Origin: Streptomyces wuyuanensis
GTDB lineage: Bacteria > Actinomycetota > Actinomycetes > Streptomycetales > Streptomycetaceae
Reading direction: 5' to 3'
DNA: 64,000 nt
Assembly: GCF_900103455.1 (NCBI RefSeq)
Contig: NZ_FNHI01000005.1
Coordinates: 62,001-126,000, forward strand
The notes under the pieces are model-generated. The model was not told the origin of the DNA and searched no databases. It saw only the letters and a list, made by a program, of their open reading frames with translations. Positions 34,676 to 45,626 of this stretch are shown piece by piece (positions within the stretch are counted from its first letter, which is position 1; each line of letters opens with the position of its first letter). The position numbers and the translations under genes are program-made.

Positions 34676-36537
34676 CGGTGTCGCTCCTCGGCATGAGCGC
34701 CCGACATCAGCCAGGCGTACTCGGCGTTGTCCCGCAGCAGTTCGTGGTGCGTGCCGACGGCCGCGACCCGGCCGTCCGACAGCAGCGCCACCCGGTCCGC
34801 GAGCAGCACGGTGGACGGCCGATGCGCCACGACCAGGGCGGTGGTGTCCTGGAGGACCCGGCGCAGTGCGGCCTCCACGAGGGCCTCCGTGTGCACGTCG
34901 AGCGCCGACAGCGGGTCGTCGAGCACCAGGAAGCGCGGCTTCCCGACCACCGCACGGGCGAGGGCGAGCCGCTGCCGCTGACCTCCGGAGAGGCTGAGGC
35001 CCTGCTCGCCGACCTGGGTGCCGAAGCCCTGCGGCAGCGTGTCGACGAAGCCCGCCTGGGCCACGTCCAGCGCCCGCCGTACCTGCTCGTCATCGGCGTG
35101 CTCCGCGCCCATCCGCACGTTCTCGCCGACGCTCGCCGAGAACAGCGTCGGCTCCTCGAACGCCATCGACACCAGGGTGCGCAGCTCCTCGCGCGGCATG
35201 GCGGCGATGTCCCGCCCGTCCAGCGTGATGCGCCCGGCGGTCAGTTCGTACAGCCGCGGTACGAGCGCGGTGAGCGTCGTCTTGCCGCTGCCCGTGCCGC
35301 CGACGAGGGCCATCGTCTCCCCGGGCCGGATGTGCAGATCGATGTCCTTCAGAACCGGTTCCGTGTCCTCGGACGCGTCGGGGTAGCGGAAGCGGACGGC
35401 CTCGAACCGCAGCCCGTGCCGCTCACCGGCCCGTTCCGACCCCTCCGCGGCCGCGGCGATGGTGGTCGGCGGGGGTGCGGCCGGGACGGGGCCGCCCTCG
35501 TGGCGCTCGGTCCCGCGCACGGTCTCCCGCCTCACGTCCCGCTCGTCCTCGGCGTCCAGGACCTCGAAGTAGCGGTCCGTCGCCGTCGCCGCCTCCTGGC
35601 TCATGGCGAGCAGGAAGCCCATCGCGTCCACCGGCCAGCGCAGCGCGAGCGCCGTGGAGAGGAAGGCGACGAGCGTGCCCGCCGACAGGGTGCCGTCGGC
35701 GACCTGCATCGTGCCGAGCACCAGCGCGGCGCCGATGGCCAGCTCCGGGACGGTCATGATGACGCCGAAGATGCCCGCCAGCAGCCGGGCCTTGACCAGC
35801 TCGGTCCCGCGCAGCCGCTCGGACAGTGCCCGGAAGGTCGCCGCCTGGCTGCGGTGGCGTCCGAAGCCCTTGATGATGCGGATGCCGAGGACGCTCTCCT
35901 CGACGACGGTCGTCAGATCGCCCACCTGGTCCTGCGCCGTCCGCGCCACCGACGAGTACCGCGCCTCGAACCGGGCGATGAGGAACACCAGCGGGACGAC
36001 CGGGGCCAGCAGCACCAGACCCAGCGTCCACTGCTGGGCCAGCAGGATGCCCGCGCCGACGAGGATGGTCACGCCGTTGACGAGCAGGAACGTCAGGGGG
36101 AACGCGAGGAACATCCGCACCAGCATCAGGTCCGTCGTCCCGCGGGACAGCAGTTGCCCCGACGCCCACCGGTCGTGGAAGGCCACGGGCAGCCGCTGGA
36201 GGTGCCGGAAGAGATCCGCTCGCATCGCCGCCTCCACCCCGGCCAGCGGACGGGCCACCAGCCAGCGCCGGAAGCCGAACAGCACCGCCTCCGCGACCCC
36301 GAGCAGCAGCAGGTAGAGAGCCCCGAGCCACACCCCGCCCACGTCCCGGTCGGCGACCGGGCCGTCCACCATCCACTTCAGGACGAGCGGGATCACGAGG
36401 CTCAGACAGGAGGCGACGATCGCGACGAACGCGGCCGTGAACAGACGAGTCCTGACCGGTCGTACGTACGGCCACAGCCGCAGCAGTGAGCGGACGGCGG
36501 ACCGGTCGGGCTGGGTGGCTTCAGCTGTGGTGGACAT
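34672..36537 (-). CDS. Heterodimeric ABC exporter, subunit A (membrane domain plus ATPase)
   Basis: A 621-residue half-transporter from ATG 36537. Six membrane helices occupy about residues 20-320. The nucleotide-binding domain has Walker A GGTGSGKTT, a canonical LSLSGGQRQR signature and VAHRPST switch. The Walker B end is LVLDDPLSALD, with Asp in place of the catalytic Glu, and the Q-loop reads AFEEPTLF, with Glu in place of Gln. This subunit therefore supplies the degenerate ATP site of a heterodimer, as in TM287/288 and LmrCD. The upstream ribosome site is weak. The partner gene follows with an ATGA overlap. Confidence 0.88.
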   Translation of the reverse strand: MSTTAEATQPDRSAVRSLLRLWPYVRPVRTRLFTAAFVAIVASCLSLVIPLVLKWMVDGPVADRDVGGVWLGALYLLLLGVAEAVLFGFRRWLVARPLAGVEAAMRADLFRHLQRLPVAFHDRWASGQLLSRGTTDLMLVRMFLAFPLTFLLVNGVTILVGAGILLAQQWTLGLVLLAPVVPLVFLIARFEARYSSVARTAQDQVGDLTTVVEESVLGIRIIKGFGRHRSQAATFRALSERLRGTELVKARLLAGIFGVIMTVPELAIGAALVLGTMQVADGTLSAGTLVAFLSTALALRWPVDAMGFLLAMSQEAATATDRYFEVLDAEDERDVRRETVRGTERHEGGPVPAAPPPTTIAAAAEGSERAGERHGLRFEAVRFRYPDASEDTEPVLKDIDLHIRPGETMALVGGTGSGKTTLTALVPRLYELTAGRITLDGRDIAAMPREELRTLVSMAFEEPTLFSASVGENVRMGAEHADDEQVRRALDVAQAGFVDTLPQGFGTQVGEQGLSLSGGQRQRLALARAVVGKPRFLVLDDPLSALDVHTEALVEAALRRVLQDTTALVVAHRPSTVLLADRVALLSDGRVAAVGTHHELLRDNAEYAWLMSGAHAEERHR

Positions 36538-36728
36538 CAGGAGCGAGCCTACGGTTCACCACTGACAAGGCCCACCGAGTTTTCCCGCCCTCCCGCCCCG
36601 CCGCCCACCCCTCCCCGTCCGCCCCCGCCGCGCGCGAAGTCGTAGCCGGCCGTCAACCGATCGGCGGATGCGCCTTCGAGCCCGTCGGGCGATGCCGCAC
36701 CCGGACGCCGCCCGGCACCCTCGTACCC

Positions 36729-37631
36729 ATGGCGATCGTGGAAGTGGACGGACTGCGCAAGTCCTACGGCGGCCGGCCGGCCGTGGACGGGCTGACCTTC
36801 CGGGTCGAGGAGGGCGAGATCTTCGGGATCCTCGGGCCCAACGGCGCCGGCAAGACCACGGCCGTCGAATGCGTCGAAGGACTCCGGACCCCCGACGAGG
36901 GCACCGTCCGCGTCGCCGGGCTCGACCCGGTGGCCGACCACGACGGAGTGACGCGCATCCTCGGGGCCCAGCTCCAGGAGAGCGAGCTCCAGGCGAAGCT
37001 GACGGTCCGCGAGGCACTGGAACTGTACGCCGCCTTCTACCCGCGGCCTGCCGACTGGCGGCCCCTCGCCGAACGGCTCGGTCTCACCGGGAAGCTCGGC
37101 ACCCGCTTCGCCGGGCTGTCCGGCGGCCAGAAGCAGCGGCTCTTCATCGCCCTGGCCCTCGTCGGCAACCCCCGTGTCGTCGTGCTCGACGAGCTCACCA
37201 CCGGTCTCGACCCACGCGCCCGCCGCGACACCTGGAGCCTGATCGAGGACGTCCGGGCCCGCGGTGTGACCGTTCTCCTCGTCACCCACTTCATGGAGGA
37301 GGCCCAGCGGCTCTGCGACCGCATCGCCGTCGTCGACAAGGGCAGGATCGCCGCGCTCGACACTCCCTCGGGGCTGATCCGCCGGGCCGGCGGTGCCACC
37401 GTCATCACCTTCACCCCGTCACAGCCGCTCGCCGAGGGCGAACTGGCCGGGCTTCCCGGAGCCGTGCTCGCCGAGGACCGGGACGGCCGGGTCGTCATCC
37501 ACGGCACCGACGACACCGTCAACGCCGTCATCACGCTCCTCGCGCGCCACCGGATCACCGCCCACCAGCTCCGCGTCACCGAGGCCACCCTCGACGACGC
37601 CTTCCTCGACCTCACGGAAGAGCAGGTCTGA
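36729..37631 (+). CDS. ABC-2 type exporter ATP-binding protein
   Basis: A 300-residue protein from ATG 36729. It has Walker A GPNGAGKTT, Q-loop QLQESELQ, signature LSGGQKQRLF, Walker B VVVLDELTTGLD and H-loop LVTHFMEEA. The Walker B follows DELTTGLD as in the daunorubicin/DrrA-type group. The C-terminal 80 residues are the extension found in that group. The ABC-2 permease is encoded directly after it, one base past the stop, and a two-component system follows. No clear ribosome site precedes the ATG, so a leaderless or short-leader start is possible. Confidence 0.92.
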   Translation: MAIVEVDGLRKSYGGRPAVDGLTFRVEEGEIFGILGPNGAGKTTAVECVEGLRTPDEGTVRVAGLDPVADHDGVTRILGAQLQESELQAKLTVREALELYAAFYPRPADWRPLAERLGLTGKLGTRFAGLSGGQKQRLFIALALVGNPRVVVLDELTTGLDPRARRDTWSLIEDVRARGVTVLLVTHFMEEAQRLCDRIAVVDKGRIAALDTPSGLIRRAGGATVITFTPSQPLAEGELAGLPGAVLAEDRDGRVVIHGTDDTVNAVITLLARHRITAHQLRVTEATLDDAFLDLTEEQV

Positions 37632-37632
37632 C

Positions 37633-38376
37633 ATGCCGTCCCCCGCAGCCGCCGTTCTGAGGACCGAGTCGCGCCTGTTCGCCCGCGAGCCCGGCAGCCT
37701 CTTCTGGATCCTCGTCTTCCCCTCCGTCCTGCTGCTGATCATCGGCCTCGTGCCGTCCTTCCGCGTGGTGTCCGACGAGCTCGGCGGCCGCCGCGTCGTC
37801 GACCTCTACGTGCCCGTCGCCGTACTGCTCGGCCTGATCATGGCGGGGCTCCAGGCCATGCCGCCCGTCCTCACCGGCTACCGGGAACGGGGCGTCCTGC
37901 GCCGGATGGCGACCACACCGGTACGCCCCGCCGCGCTGCTCACCGCCCAGCTCGTCCTGCACGGAGCCGCCGCCCTGGTGTCGGCGCTGCTCGCCGTCGC
38001 CGTCGGCCGGATCGCCTACGGGGTCGAACTGCCGGAGCAGCCCGCCGGCTACCTCCTCGCCCTCCTCCTCACCACGGCCGCGGCGCTCGCGCTCGGCGCC
38101 ACGGTGTGCGCGGTGTCCCGTACCCAGAAGATCGCGACGGCGATCGGCTCGGCCGTGTTCTTCCCGGCGATGTTCACCGCCGGGGTGTGGGTGCCGGTGC
38201 AGGCGATGCCGGAAGCACTGCGGCGCATCGTCGAACTCACCCCCTTCGGGGCCGCGTCCGAGGCGCTGGACCGTGCCGCGGCGGGCGGCTGGCCGGGCTG
38301 GGCCGCCGTCGGGGTCACCGCGCTGTGGACGGCTCTGCTGACCGCCGCCGCGGTCCGCTGGTTCCGCTGGGAGTGA
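37633..38376 (+). CDS. ABC-2 type exporter permease
   Basis: A 247-residue protein from ATG 37633 with six predicted membrane segments (FWILVFPSVLLLIIGLV near the N-terminus, then LYVPVAVLLGLIMAGLQ, LVLHGAAALVSALLAVAV, YLLALLLTTAAALALGA, and two more). A conserved FTAGVWVPVQAMP loop lies before the last helix pair, as in DrrB/ABC-2 proteins. It forms the export channel with the ATPase upstream. A GC-rich hairpin follows the stop. Confidence 0.92.
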   Translation: MPSPAAAVLRTESRLFAREPGSLFWILVFPSVLLLIIGLVPSFRVVSDELGGRRVVDLYVPVAVLLGLIMAGLQAMPPVLTGYRERGVLRRMATTPVRPAALLTAQLVLHGAAALVSALLAVAVGRIAYGVELPEQPAGYLLALLLTTAAALALGATVCAVSRTQKIATAIGSAVFFPAMFTAGVWVPVQAMPEALRRIVELTPFGAASEALDRAAAGGWPGWAAVGVTALWTALLTAAAVRWFRWE

Positions 38377-38396
38377 CCCCGCGGCGGCCCGCGGGG
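38377..38396 (+). terminator. GC-rich hairpin between the exporter permease and histidine kinase
   Basis: CCCCGCGG-cggc-CCGCGGGG, perfect 8-bp arms, placed between the permease stop and the kinase start 13 bp further on. It may attenuate read-through into the two-component genes. Confidence 0.5.
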
Positions 38397-38408
38397 CACA
38401 CTGGGCGC

Positions 38409-39647
38409 ATGACCGCCGCCGAACAGCGCTGGGAGCAGTTCTTCCGGTACGGCCCCTACATCCTGCTCGGCCTCTCCTCCTCCCTCGCGGCCGCCACCGC
38501 ACGGCCGTTGATGACGCGGACCGAGCTGTACGCGGCGGCGGCCGTGCTGCCGGTGGCGCTCCTCCACGAGGTGTGGTGGAGCCGCACCCGGGACGGGCTG
38601 CCGGAGTTCGCCCCGGCCGGCCGGATCCACTACGCGGTCCGTACCGTCCTCGCCGCGGTCCTCACCTGGTTCAACCCCTTCTTCGCCGTCTACGCCGTCC
38701 TCGGCTACTTCGACGCCGGAGTCCTGCTGCCGCGCCGCTGGGTCTACGCCGGGCTGGTCGCCACCGCCGTGACGATGGCCGGTTCCCAGTCCGGCGGGCT
38801 GCCGCCGGCGTCGGCCACGAACTGGGTCGCGTTCGGCGCGCTGTTCCTCCTCAACGCGTTCCTCGCCCTCGTCTTCGCCCGGATCGCCGTCGAGGAGGCC
38901 GAGGCCGCGAGGCGGAAGGCCGCCACGATCGCCGAACTGGAGCGGGCCAACGCCCGTCTGGAACAGGCCCTGGAGGAGAACGCGGGTCTGCACGCCCAGC
39001 TCGTCGTCCAGGCGCGGGAGGCCGGTGTGGCCGACGAGCGCCGCCGGCTCGCCGCGGAGATCCACGACACCATCGCCCAGGGCCTGACCGGCATCATCGC
39101 CCAGCTCCAGGTGGTCACCGGCACCGACGACCCGCAGGTGGCACGCACCCACGCGGGGCGGGCAGCCGCTCTCGCGCGCCACAGCCTGGGCGAGGCGCGG
39201 CGATCGGTGCAGAACCTCGCGCCGTCCGCCCTCGCCCACGACGAGCTGCCCCGGGCGCTGGAGAAGACCGTCGACGAGTGGTCCGGGCGCAGCGGCGTGA
39301 CGGCCCTGTTCACCGTCACCGGGACCGTGGAGCCGCTGCACGACGAGGTCGCGGCCACCCTGCTGCGGATAGCCCAGGAGGCCCTCGCCAACACCGCCCG
39401 GCACGCCGCCGCCGGACGTGCCGGGGTGACCCTGTCCTACATGGGCGACGAAGTGACGCTCGACGTCCGCGACGACGGGCGGGGCTTCGACCCCCAGGCC
39501 CTGTCCGCCCGCACCCGCACCAACGGCTTCGGCCTGGACGGCATGCGCCACCGGGCGGCCCGGATCGCCGGCACGGTGTCCGTCGAGTCCGAACCGGGCG
39601 GCGGCACGGCGGTGTCGGCTCGCGTACCGTTGGTGCGCCATGGCTGA
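38409..39647 (+). CDS. Two-component sensor histidine kinase (HisKA_3 type)
   Basis: A 412-residue protein from ATG 38409. The N-terminal 160 residues hold about four to five membrane helices with short loops, followed by a coiled coil (AARRKAATIAELERANARLEQALEENAGL). The dimerisation/phosphoacceptor motif is AEIHDTIAQGL with His219, and the ATP-binding part has LRIAQEALANTARHA and DDGRGFDP...GFGLDGMRHRA. The sensor part has no extracellular domain, so it probably senses a membrane or lipid signal. It overlaps the response regulator gene by eight bases. The linked ABC-2 exporter is a likely target, as with antibiotic-sensing systems of this group. Confidence 0.93.
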   Translation: MTAAEQRWEQFFRYGPYILLGLSSSLAAATARPLMTRTELYAAAAVLPVALLHEVWWSRTRDGLPEFAPAGRIHYAVRTVLAAVLTWFNPFFAVYAVLGYFDAGVLLPRRWVYAGLVATAVTMAGSQSGGLPPASATNWVAFGALFLLNAFLALVFARIAVEEAEAARRKAATIAELERANARLEQALEENAGLHAQLVVQAREAGVADERRRLAAEIHDTIAQGLTGIIAQLQVVTGTDDPQVARTHAGRAAALARHSLGEARRSVQNLAPSALAHDELPRALEKTVDEWSGRSGVTALFTVTGTVEPLHDEVAATLLRIAQEALANTARHAAAGRAGVTLSYMGDEVTLDVRDDGRGFDPQALSARTRTNGFGLDGMRHRAARIAGTVSVESEPGGGTAVSARVPLVRHG

Positions 39648-40278
39648 GCCCACCATCTCCGTGCTGATCGTCGACGACCATCCCGTCGTACGGGACGGGC
39701 TGCGCGGCATGTTCGAGTCGGCCGCCGGCTTCTCGGTGCTCGGCGAGGCGGCCGACGGCGTCGAGGGGGTCGCGCTGGCCGAGCGGCTGGATCCCGACGT
39801 CGTGCTGATGGACCTGCGCATGCCGGGCGGCGGCGGGGTGGAGGCCATCGCCGAACTGGCCAGGCGCGGCTCCCGCACCAAGGTCCTCGTCCTCACCACC
39901 TACGACACCGACGCGGACACGCTGCCCGCGATCGAGGCGGGGGCGACCGGCTACCTCCTCAAGGACGCCCCGCGCGAGGAGCTGTTCACGGCGGTCCGGG
40001 CCGCCGCCGAGGGCCGTACCGTGCTGTCCCCGGCGGTCGCGTCCCGGCTGGTCTCCCGGGTCCGCAACCCGGCGCCGCGCGACGAACCGCTCAGCGCCCG
40101 TGAGCGCGAGGTGCTGGTCCTGGTCGCCCGGGGCACCTCGAACCGGGAGATCGCCGCCGAGCTGTTCGTCAGCGAGGCCACGGTGAAGACCCACCTCACC
40201 CACATCTACGGCAAGCTCGCGGTCAGGGACCGGGCGTCGGCGGTGGCGGCGGCGTACGACCGCGGCATCCTCGGCTGA
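39640..40278 (+). CDS. NarL/FixJ-family response regulator
   Basis: A 212-residue regulator: an N-terminal receiver domain with the phospho-acceptor Asp58 in VVLMDLRMPG, the VDDHPVVRDG start and a KDAP switch Lys. A C-terminal LuxR-type helix-turn-helix follows from about residue 147 (EPLSAREREVLVLVARGTSNREIAAELFVSEATVKTHLTHIYGKL). It pairs with the kinase upstream and probably controls the exporter operon and itself. Confidence 0.93.
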   Translation: MAEPTISVLIVDDHPVVRDGLRGMFESAAGFSVLGEAADGVEGVALAERLDPDVVLMDLRMPGGGGVEAIAELARRGSRTKVLVLTTYDTDADTLPAIEAGATGYLLKDAPREELFTAVRAAAEGRTVLSPAVASRLVSRVRNPAPRDEPLSAREREVLVLVARGTSNREIAAELFVSEATVKTHLTHIYGKLAVRDRASAVAAAYDRGILG

Positions 40279-40365
40279 CCGCGCAGGCGCGGCGTACGAC
40301 CTCCCGGACGAGTGCCACCGCCGCCCGCCCGGCGACGGAACGCGGATCGCCGGGGCGCGCGGGCG

Positions 40366-40394
40366 CCCGGCGGGCGGTGACGTGCCCGCCCGGT
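40366..40394. terminator. Imperfect hairpin between response regulator and glgX
   Basis: CCGGCGGGC and GCCCGCCCGG can pair with one bulge across a short loop in the 120-bp gap between the two convergent genes. It may end both. Confidence 0.35.
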
Positions 40395-40398
40395 GGCG

Positions 40399-42669
<2,271 letters not shown>

Positions 42670-42870
42670 CTGTCGGCCTCCCGCGGCTCGTCGGGCCCGC
42701 ACGGCTCCCGCTCACGGCGTCCCGGCCGTGGCTTCCCGCGCGTGGTCCTCCCACCATTTCTGCCCGACGCCGCGCTGCTCCCAACATGACCCGCGCCGAC
42801 GTTTCCCCAGGAGGGTGGCCGTCGTTGGGCGGGACGTGCTGTGTCTCTGCGACCCCACGAGGTGGACTCT

Positions 42871-44121
42871 GTGAGCAACGCGGTGAGGCGGACGAGGGCC
42901 ACGCTGGCCGTCGCCGTGCTGTGGACGGGACTGCTGGCCGGGCTGACCGGCTGCACCGGCGGAACCGGGAGCACCGGCGGCGATCCGGTCGCCGGCGACG
43001 ACAAACCCCGGGCGGCGCCCGGCGACACCATCCGGATCACGCCCGCGGACGGGGCCGGGGCCGTGCCCGCGGACGGCAGGCTCGAAGTGGCGGTGGCGAG
43101 CGGGCGGCTGGAGCGGGTCAAGGTCACCCGGATCGAGAACGCGCAGCCCGCCGACGTCCCGGGCACGGTCACCCCGGACGGTCTGACCTGGCGTCCGAAG
43201 CCGGGCACCCGCCTCGCGCTGGCGGCCAAGTACAGCGTCGACGCGGTGGCGCTCGACGCCCACGGCCGCCGTTCGGCGCGGCACACGACCTTCACCACCG
43301 TCGTGCCCGACCACCGGTTCATCGGCTACTTCACCCCGGAGAACCGCTCCACGGTGGGCATCGGGATGATCGTGTCATTCGACTTCAACCGCGGCATCAG
43401 GAACCGTGCGGCCGTCGAGCGGGCCATCCGCATCACCTCCGTTCCGCCCGTGGAGGTCGTGGGCCACTGGTTCGACGCCGAGCGGCTCGACTTCCGCCCC
43501 CGCGAGTACTGGAAGCCGGGTACCAAGGTCACCGTCGACATGCGGTTGCGCGACGTCGAGGGCGCGGCCGGGGTGTACGGCATCCAGAGCAAGACCGTCC
43601 GCTTCACGGTGGGCAGGTCCCAGATCTCCCTGGTCGACGCCCGGGAGCGGACGATGGAGGTGCGCCGCGACGGCCGGCTGCTGACGACGCTTCCGGTCAC
43701 CACGGGAGGCAGGAAGACCCGGACGTACAACGGCAGGATGGTCGTCAGCGAGATGCTCGACGTCACCCGCATGAACGGCGCCACGGTCGGCTTCACCGAC
43801 GACGACGGCAAGAGCGAGTACGACATCAAGGACGTGCCGCACGCCATGCGGCTCACCACGTCGGGAACCTTCCTGCACGGCAACTACTGGGCCGATCCGG
43901 CGGTCTTCGGCATGCGCAACGTCAGCCACGGCTGCATCGGGCTGCGCGACGAGAAGGGCGGCAGCCAGGACTCCCCGGCGGGCTGGTTCTTCGACCGGAC
44001 GCTCGTCGGGGACGTGGTGGAAGTGGTCAACTCCCCGGACCGGACGGTCGACCCGTGGAACGGGCTGAGCGGCTGGAACATGGGCTGGAAGGAGTGGAAG
44101 GCCGGTTCCGCACTCCACTGA
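42871..44121 (+). CDS. L,D-transpeptidase lipoprotein (first of a tandem pair)
   Basis: A 416-residue protein from GTG 42871 with GAGGTGG upstream. The lipobox LTGC puts the lipidated Cys at 28. Two Ig-like domains (about residues 50-250) precede the YkuD catalytic domain, with the conserved His/Cys motif HGNYWA...SHGCIGLRD (Cys355). The family forms 3-3 meso-DAP cross-links in peptidoglycan and attaches proteins to it. It is anchored outside the membrane. The tandem homologue starts 175 bp further on; the two share WNGLSGWNMGWKEW-like ends, pointing to gene duplication. Paralogues differ most in the signal and linker. Confidence 0.95.
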   Translation: MSNAVRRTRATLAVAVLWTGLLAGLTGCTGGTGSTGGDPVAGDDKPRAAPGDTIRITPADGAGAVPADGRLEVAVASGRLERVKVTRIENAQPADVPGTVTPDGLTWRPKPGTRLALAAKYSVDAVALDAHGRRSARHTTFTTVVPDHRFIGYFTPENRSTVGIGMIVSFDFNRGIRNRAAVERAIRITSVPPVEVVGHWFDAERLDFRPREYWKPGTKVTVDMRLRDVEGAAGVYGIQSKTVRFTVGRSQISLVDARERTMEVRRDGRLLTTLPVTTGGRKTRTYNGRMVVSEMLDVTRMNGATVGFTDDDGKSEYDIKDVPHAMRLTTSGTFLHGNYWADPAVFGMRNVSHGCIGLRDEKGGSQDSPAGWFFDRTLVGDVVEVVNSPDRTVDPWNGLSGWNMGWKEWKAGSALH

Positions 44122-44160
44122 GCAGCCCCTCCCGCATGACCTGCACGTCCACCGGGCAGA

Positions 44161-44187
44161 TTTGCGACTGAACGGTGACATTTGCGA
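44161..44187 (+). promoter_or_regulatory. TTTGCGA direct repeat upstream of the second L,D-transpeptidase
   Basis: TTTGCGA is repeated exactly 20 bp apart (44161 and 44181), about 110 bp before the start. An AT-rich GATTATCTAT lies just downstream (44211-44220). The same repeat is not seen ahead of the first paralogue. A binding site for a dimeric regulator or part of a sigma-factor promoter is possible. Confidence 0.3.
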
Positions 44188-44296
44188 GAAGCCCCAGCGA
44201 CCTGCGGTGTGATTATCTATCGCAGTGCGCGCCGTTCGAGCGCGTGGGGGTGCGGGCCTTGGCGGGGCCAGGCCGTGCGAGGGGAGACAACTGATC

Positions 44297-45544
44297 GTGA
44301 ACGGGCAGCCGATATCGGGGGCATCGGTCCGGACGGGCCGGCGACGCGGGCGCACCGCGCTGCCGGCCCTCGCCATGGGCGCGCTGCTGCTGCTGGTGTC
44401 CGCCTGCGGTGGCGGCGACTCCGACGGTGCGAGCGGTGGCGACAAGGGCGCCAAGGACGGCGGCAAGGTCGGCACGGCCGCATCGCAGGCGGTCGTGACC
44501 ATCGCGCCCAAGGACGGGGCGAAATCGGTCGCCACGAGCGGTGCGCTCAAGGTGACGGCCGACAAGGGCAAGCTGACCGAGGTCGCCGTCAAGGACGACA
44601 AGGGCAACGCCGTCGAGGGGAAGATCGCCGCCGGCGGCGCGAGCTGGGAGCCGGTGCAGCACCTCGCCTCGGCGACCAAGTACAAGGTGCACGCGGTCGC
44701 CAAGGACTCCGAGGGCCGTGAGTCCGCGAAGGACACGACCTTCACCACGCTCGTCCCCAAGAACACCTTCGTGGGCCACTACACCCCCGAGAACGGCTCC
44801 ACGGTCGGCGTCGGCATGCCCGTCTCCATCAACTTCACCCGCGGTATCACCAACCCCGAGGCCGTCGAGAAGGCCATCAAGGTGACCGCCGAGCCGTCGG
44901 TGCCGATCGAGGGCCACTGGTTCGGCAACGACCGCCTGGACTTCCGCCCCGAGAAGTACTGGGCGGCGGGCACCAAGGTGACGGTCCGGCTCAACCTGGA
45001 CGGCGTCGAGGGCCGGCCCGGTGTGTACGGCAAGCAGGCGAAGACGGTCTCCTTCACCATCGGCCGCAGCCAGGTCTCCACGGTCGACGCCAAGGCCCAC
45101 ACCATGAAGGTCGTGCGCGACGGCAAGCTCGTGAAGACGATCCCGATCACCGCGGGCGCCCCGTCGACCACGACGTACAACGGTCAGATGGTCATCAGCG
45201 AGAAGTACAAGGTGACGCGGATGAACGGCGCCACCGTGGGCTTCGGCGGCGAGTACGACATCAAGGACGTGCCGCACGCGATGCGCCTGTCGACGTCCGG
45301 CACGTTCATGCACGGCAACTACTGGGCCTCCCGCGGCACCTTCGGCTCGGCGAACGTCAGCCACGGCTGCGTCGGCCTGCGTGACGTGCGCGGCGCCTAC
45401 GACAGCGGTACGCCCGCGGCCTGGATGTTCAACAACTCGATCATCGGCGACGTGGTGGTCGTGAAGAACTCCAAGGACAAGCAGATCGCCCCGGACAACG
45501 GCCTGAACGGCTGGAACATGTCCTGGGCGGAGTGGACCAAGTAG
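44297..45544 (+). CDS. L,D-transpeptidase lipoprotein (second of a tandem pair)
   Basis: A 415-residue paralogue of the previous gene. The start GTG 44297 has GGGGAG upstream. Lipobox LVSAC gives lipid Cys37. It has a Gly/Asp/Lys linker, two Ig-like domains and a YkuD domain with HGNYWAS...SHGCVGLRD (catalytic Cys358). A strong hairpin terminator follows. The transpeptidase makes 3-3 peptidoglycan cross-links and is on the outer face of the membrane. Confidence 0.95.
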   Translation: MNGQPISGASVRTGRRRGRTALPALAMGALLLLVSACGGGDSDGASGGDKGAKDGGKVGTAASQAVVTIAPKDGAKSVATSGALKVTADKGKLTEVAVKDDKGNAVEGKIAAGGASWEPVQHLASATKYKVHAVAKDSEGRESAKDTTFTTLVPKNTFVGHYTPENGSTVGVGMPVSINFTRGITNPEAVEKAIKVTAEPSVPIEGHWFGNDRLDFRPEKYWAAGTKVTVRLNLDGVEGRPGVYGKQAKTVSFTIGRSQVSTVDAKAHTMKVVRDGKLVKTIPITAGAPSTTTYNGQMVISEKYKVTRMNGATVGFGGEYDIKDVPHAMRLSTSGTFMHGNYWASRGTFGSANVSHGCVGLRDVRGAYDSGTPAAWMFNNSIIGDVVVVKNSKDKQIAPDNGLNGWNMSWAEWTK

Positions 45545-45563
45545 TCACGCGACGACACGAAGA

Positions 45564-45596
45564 GGGCCCGGCGCTGTGACGGACAGCACCGGGCCC
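45564..45596 (+). terminator. Terminator hairpin of the second L,D-transpeptidase
   Basis: GGGCCCGG-c-GCTGT pairs with ACAGC-a-CCGGGCCC around a five-base loop, one internal mismatch, about 20 bp after the stop. Confidence 0.8.
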
Positions 45597-45614
45597 CTCG
45601 GCGTTAACGGGGGC

Positions 45615-45620
45615 TAACCT
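45615..45620 (+). promoter_or_regulatory. Candidate leaderless -10 box of the enoyl-CoA hydratase gene
   Basis: TAACCT sits at -12 to -7 relative to the A of the ATG at 45627, and no ribosome binding site lies in between. This layout is typical of leaderless Streptomyces mRNAs. Confidence 0.5.
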
Positions 45621-45626
45621 CCCCGT

